Assembly (NCBI RefSeq): GCF_015482775.1
Contig: NZ_CP058214.1
Location: forward strand, 2,656,501 to 2,720,500
Origin: Kaustia mangrovi
GTDB taxonomy: Bacteria; Pseudomonadota; Alphaproteobacteria; Rhizobiales; Im1
Direction: 5' to 3'
DNA length: 64,000 bases
Shown: positions 62,953-64,000 of the stretch, piece by piece
How positions within the stretch are numbered: position 1 is the first letter of the stretch
Layout of the letters: the number at the start of each line of letters is the position of its first letter
Notes under the pieces: generated by a model
Seen by the model: the letters and a program-made list of their open reading frames with translations, nothing else
What the model was told of the DNA's origin: nothing
The model's database searches: none
Position numbers and translations under genes: made by a program

Positions 62953-64000
62953 CTATCGACCGGTTTTCTGCCCGGTCGGCGTCCTCCCGGTTCCCTCATC
63001 GCCGGCCAAGTGGGAGGCGAGCAAGCGGACCTCCTCCGCACGGGCCTTCGGCGCGACCAGGAGCCCCTCGGGCGTGGCCACCACGACCATGTCGTCGACA
63101 CCGATCAGGGCCGCGACCGTGCCCTCTGAATGGACGAGGTTGTTCCGGCCGTCGAGGATCACGGCCTCTCCCACCACGGCATTGCCGGCGCTGTCGGTGT
63201 CCAGCACGCCGGCGACCGCATCCCAGCTTCCGATATCGGTCCAGCCATAGTCGACCGGCAGGACGGCGGCGCGCTCCGTCCGCTCCATGACCGCATAGTC
63301 GACCGCGATGGACGGGCTTCGCGCGAAGGCCTCGCCGTCGAGCCAGAGGAAGTCGGTCTCCGCCCGTGCCGCCCCGACGGCGCGGGAAACGGCGCCCGCG
63401 ACATCCGGGGCGAGTGCGGAGAGCTCGGCCATGAACGCATCGGCGCGGAACAGGAACTTGCCGCTGTTCCACAGATAGCCGTCGGCGACATGGCGTGCGG
63501 CCGTCTCCGCGGAGGGCTTCTCCACGAAGGTCTTCACGCGGGCGGCGGCCATGAGCGGCTCGCCGGCCAGCACATAGCCATAGGCGCTCGACGGCCGGTC
63601 GGGCGCCACGCCGAAGGTGACGAGCGCGCCGGCCTCCGCATCCGCGAGCGCCGACGCGACGGCGGCGGCGAAGGCCTCGCTGTCCGGGATCCTGTGGTCG
63701 GCGGGCAGGGCGAGGACCATGGCGTCGCGGTCTCGGGCGAGCGCCCTGAGGCACCCCGCGGCGATCGCCGCGCAGGAATTGCGCGCCACGGGCTCCAGCA
63801 GGATGTCGGCGGCGATGCCGATTTCGCGCAGGTCCTCGGCAAGGAGAAAGCGGTGGTCGGCCGCGCCCACGACGACGGGGCGCGGATCGAAGAGGCCGGC
63901 ACGGCAGCGCAGGGCCGTCTCCTGGAACAGCGTGTGCGTACTGCCGAAGCGCAGGAACTGTTTCGGCCGGTCCCGGTGGGAGAGCGGCCACAGCCTCGTG
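62953..64000 (-). CDS. manC: Mannose-1-phosphate guanylyltransferase, single-domain, 5' end beyond the window
   Basis: Makes GDP-mannose for surface polysaccharides. 349 codons are seen from the right edge, starting in the conserved TRLWPLSHRDRPKQFL region, so only the first few residues are missing. Other blocks are EPVARNSCAAIAAG, ALPADHRIPD, RPSSAYGYVL, VKTFVEKPSAETA, LWNSGKFLFRADAF, SPSIAVDYAVMERTE and DYGWTDIGSWDAV. The protein ends soon after the nucleotidyltransferase domain, so the cupin isomerase half found in longer ManC/AlgA is absent. It converges with tRNA-Gly. Confidence 0.93.
   Translation of the reverse strand, partial: TRLWPLSHRDRPKQFLRFGSTHTLFQETALRCRAGLFDPRPVVVGAADHRFLLAEDLREIGIAADILLEPVARNSCAAIAAGCLRALARDRDAMVLALPADHRIPDSEAFAAAVASALADAEAGALVTFGVAPDRPSSAYGYVLAGEPLMAAARVKTFVEKPSAETAARHVADGYLWNSGKFLFRADAFMAELSALAPDVAGAVSRAVGAARAETDFLWLDGEAFARSPSIAVDYAVMERTERAAVLPVDYGWTDIGSWDAVAGVLDTDSAGNAVVGEAVILDGRNNLVHSEGTVAALIGVDDMVVVATPEGLLVAPKARAEEVRLLASHLAGDEGTGRTPTGQKTGR

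Overview
The window is high-GC DNA, about two-thirds G+C by eye, from a chromosome of an alphaproteobacterium, most likely in or near the Hyphomicrobiales (Rhizobiales). The grounds are gene content and order. There is an Irr-type regulator beside fabA-fabB-fabI and an OlsB-type ornithine-lipid acyltransferase. A PraR-like HTH gene sits just before metK. The long block tsaB-rimI-fur-plsC-miaB-phoH-ybeY-corC-lnt-HTH-metK-trmB-rimP-nusA-ylxR-infB-rbfA-truB-rpsO-pnp is typical of this group. I cannot name the species.

Layout: (1) 1-7.4 kb holds the heat-shock genes dnaK (incomplete), grpE and hrcA on the minus strand. Between dnaK and grpE lie an AlkB homologue, a YegP-like protein and a fused PabB-PabC. 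RNase PH follows. (2) 7.4-13.8 kb has rph-VOC-rdgB-hemW, an LpoA-type lipoprotein, rsmI-yraN and gshB. (3) 14-19.1 kb has a ComM-like AAA ATPase, an orphan hybrid histidine kinase and olsB. (4) 19.3-30.5 kb has maeB, mutS, glnD, murJ and trpS. (5) 30.6-53.3 kb is one nearly unbroken plus-strand run: iron-sulfur delivery (nfu), a RutE-like reductase, tRNA modification (tsaB, miaB, trmB, truB), ribosome maturation (rimI, ybeY, rimP, rbfA), envelope lipids (plsC, lnt), metK, then the transcription/translation operon to pnp and a strong terminator. (6) 53.3-64 kb has a LysR/EamA pair, fatty-acid synthesis genes, irr, an exported SH3 protein, a hydroxyacid dehydrogenase, an unassigned radical SAM protein, a class D beta-lactamase, tRNA-Gly(CCC) and an incomplete mannose-1-phosphate guanylyltransferase.

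The window is almost all housekeeping genes. I saw no prophage, insertion sequence, integrase, CRISPR array or secretion cluster, and no convincing new multi-gene system. What stands out is smaller: a family of five ~79-bp intergenic palindromes, a CorC gene broken by one base in a G6 tract, an attenuator-like leader before rimP, a palindrome sitting on the irr promoter, a chromosomal class D beta-lactamase, and an unassigned radical SAM enzyme.

Starts were chosen from RBS spacing, overlap with the preceding gene and family length. Functions come from motifs read by eye, without any database search.
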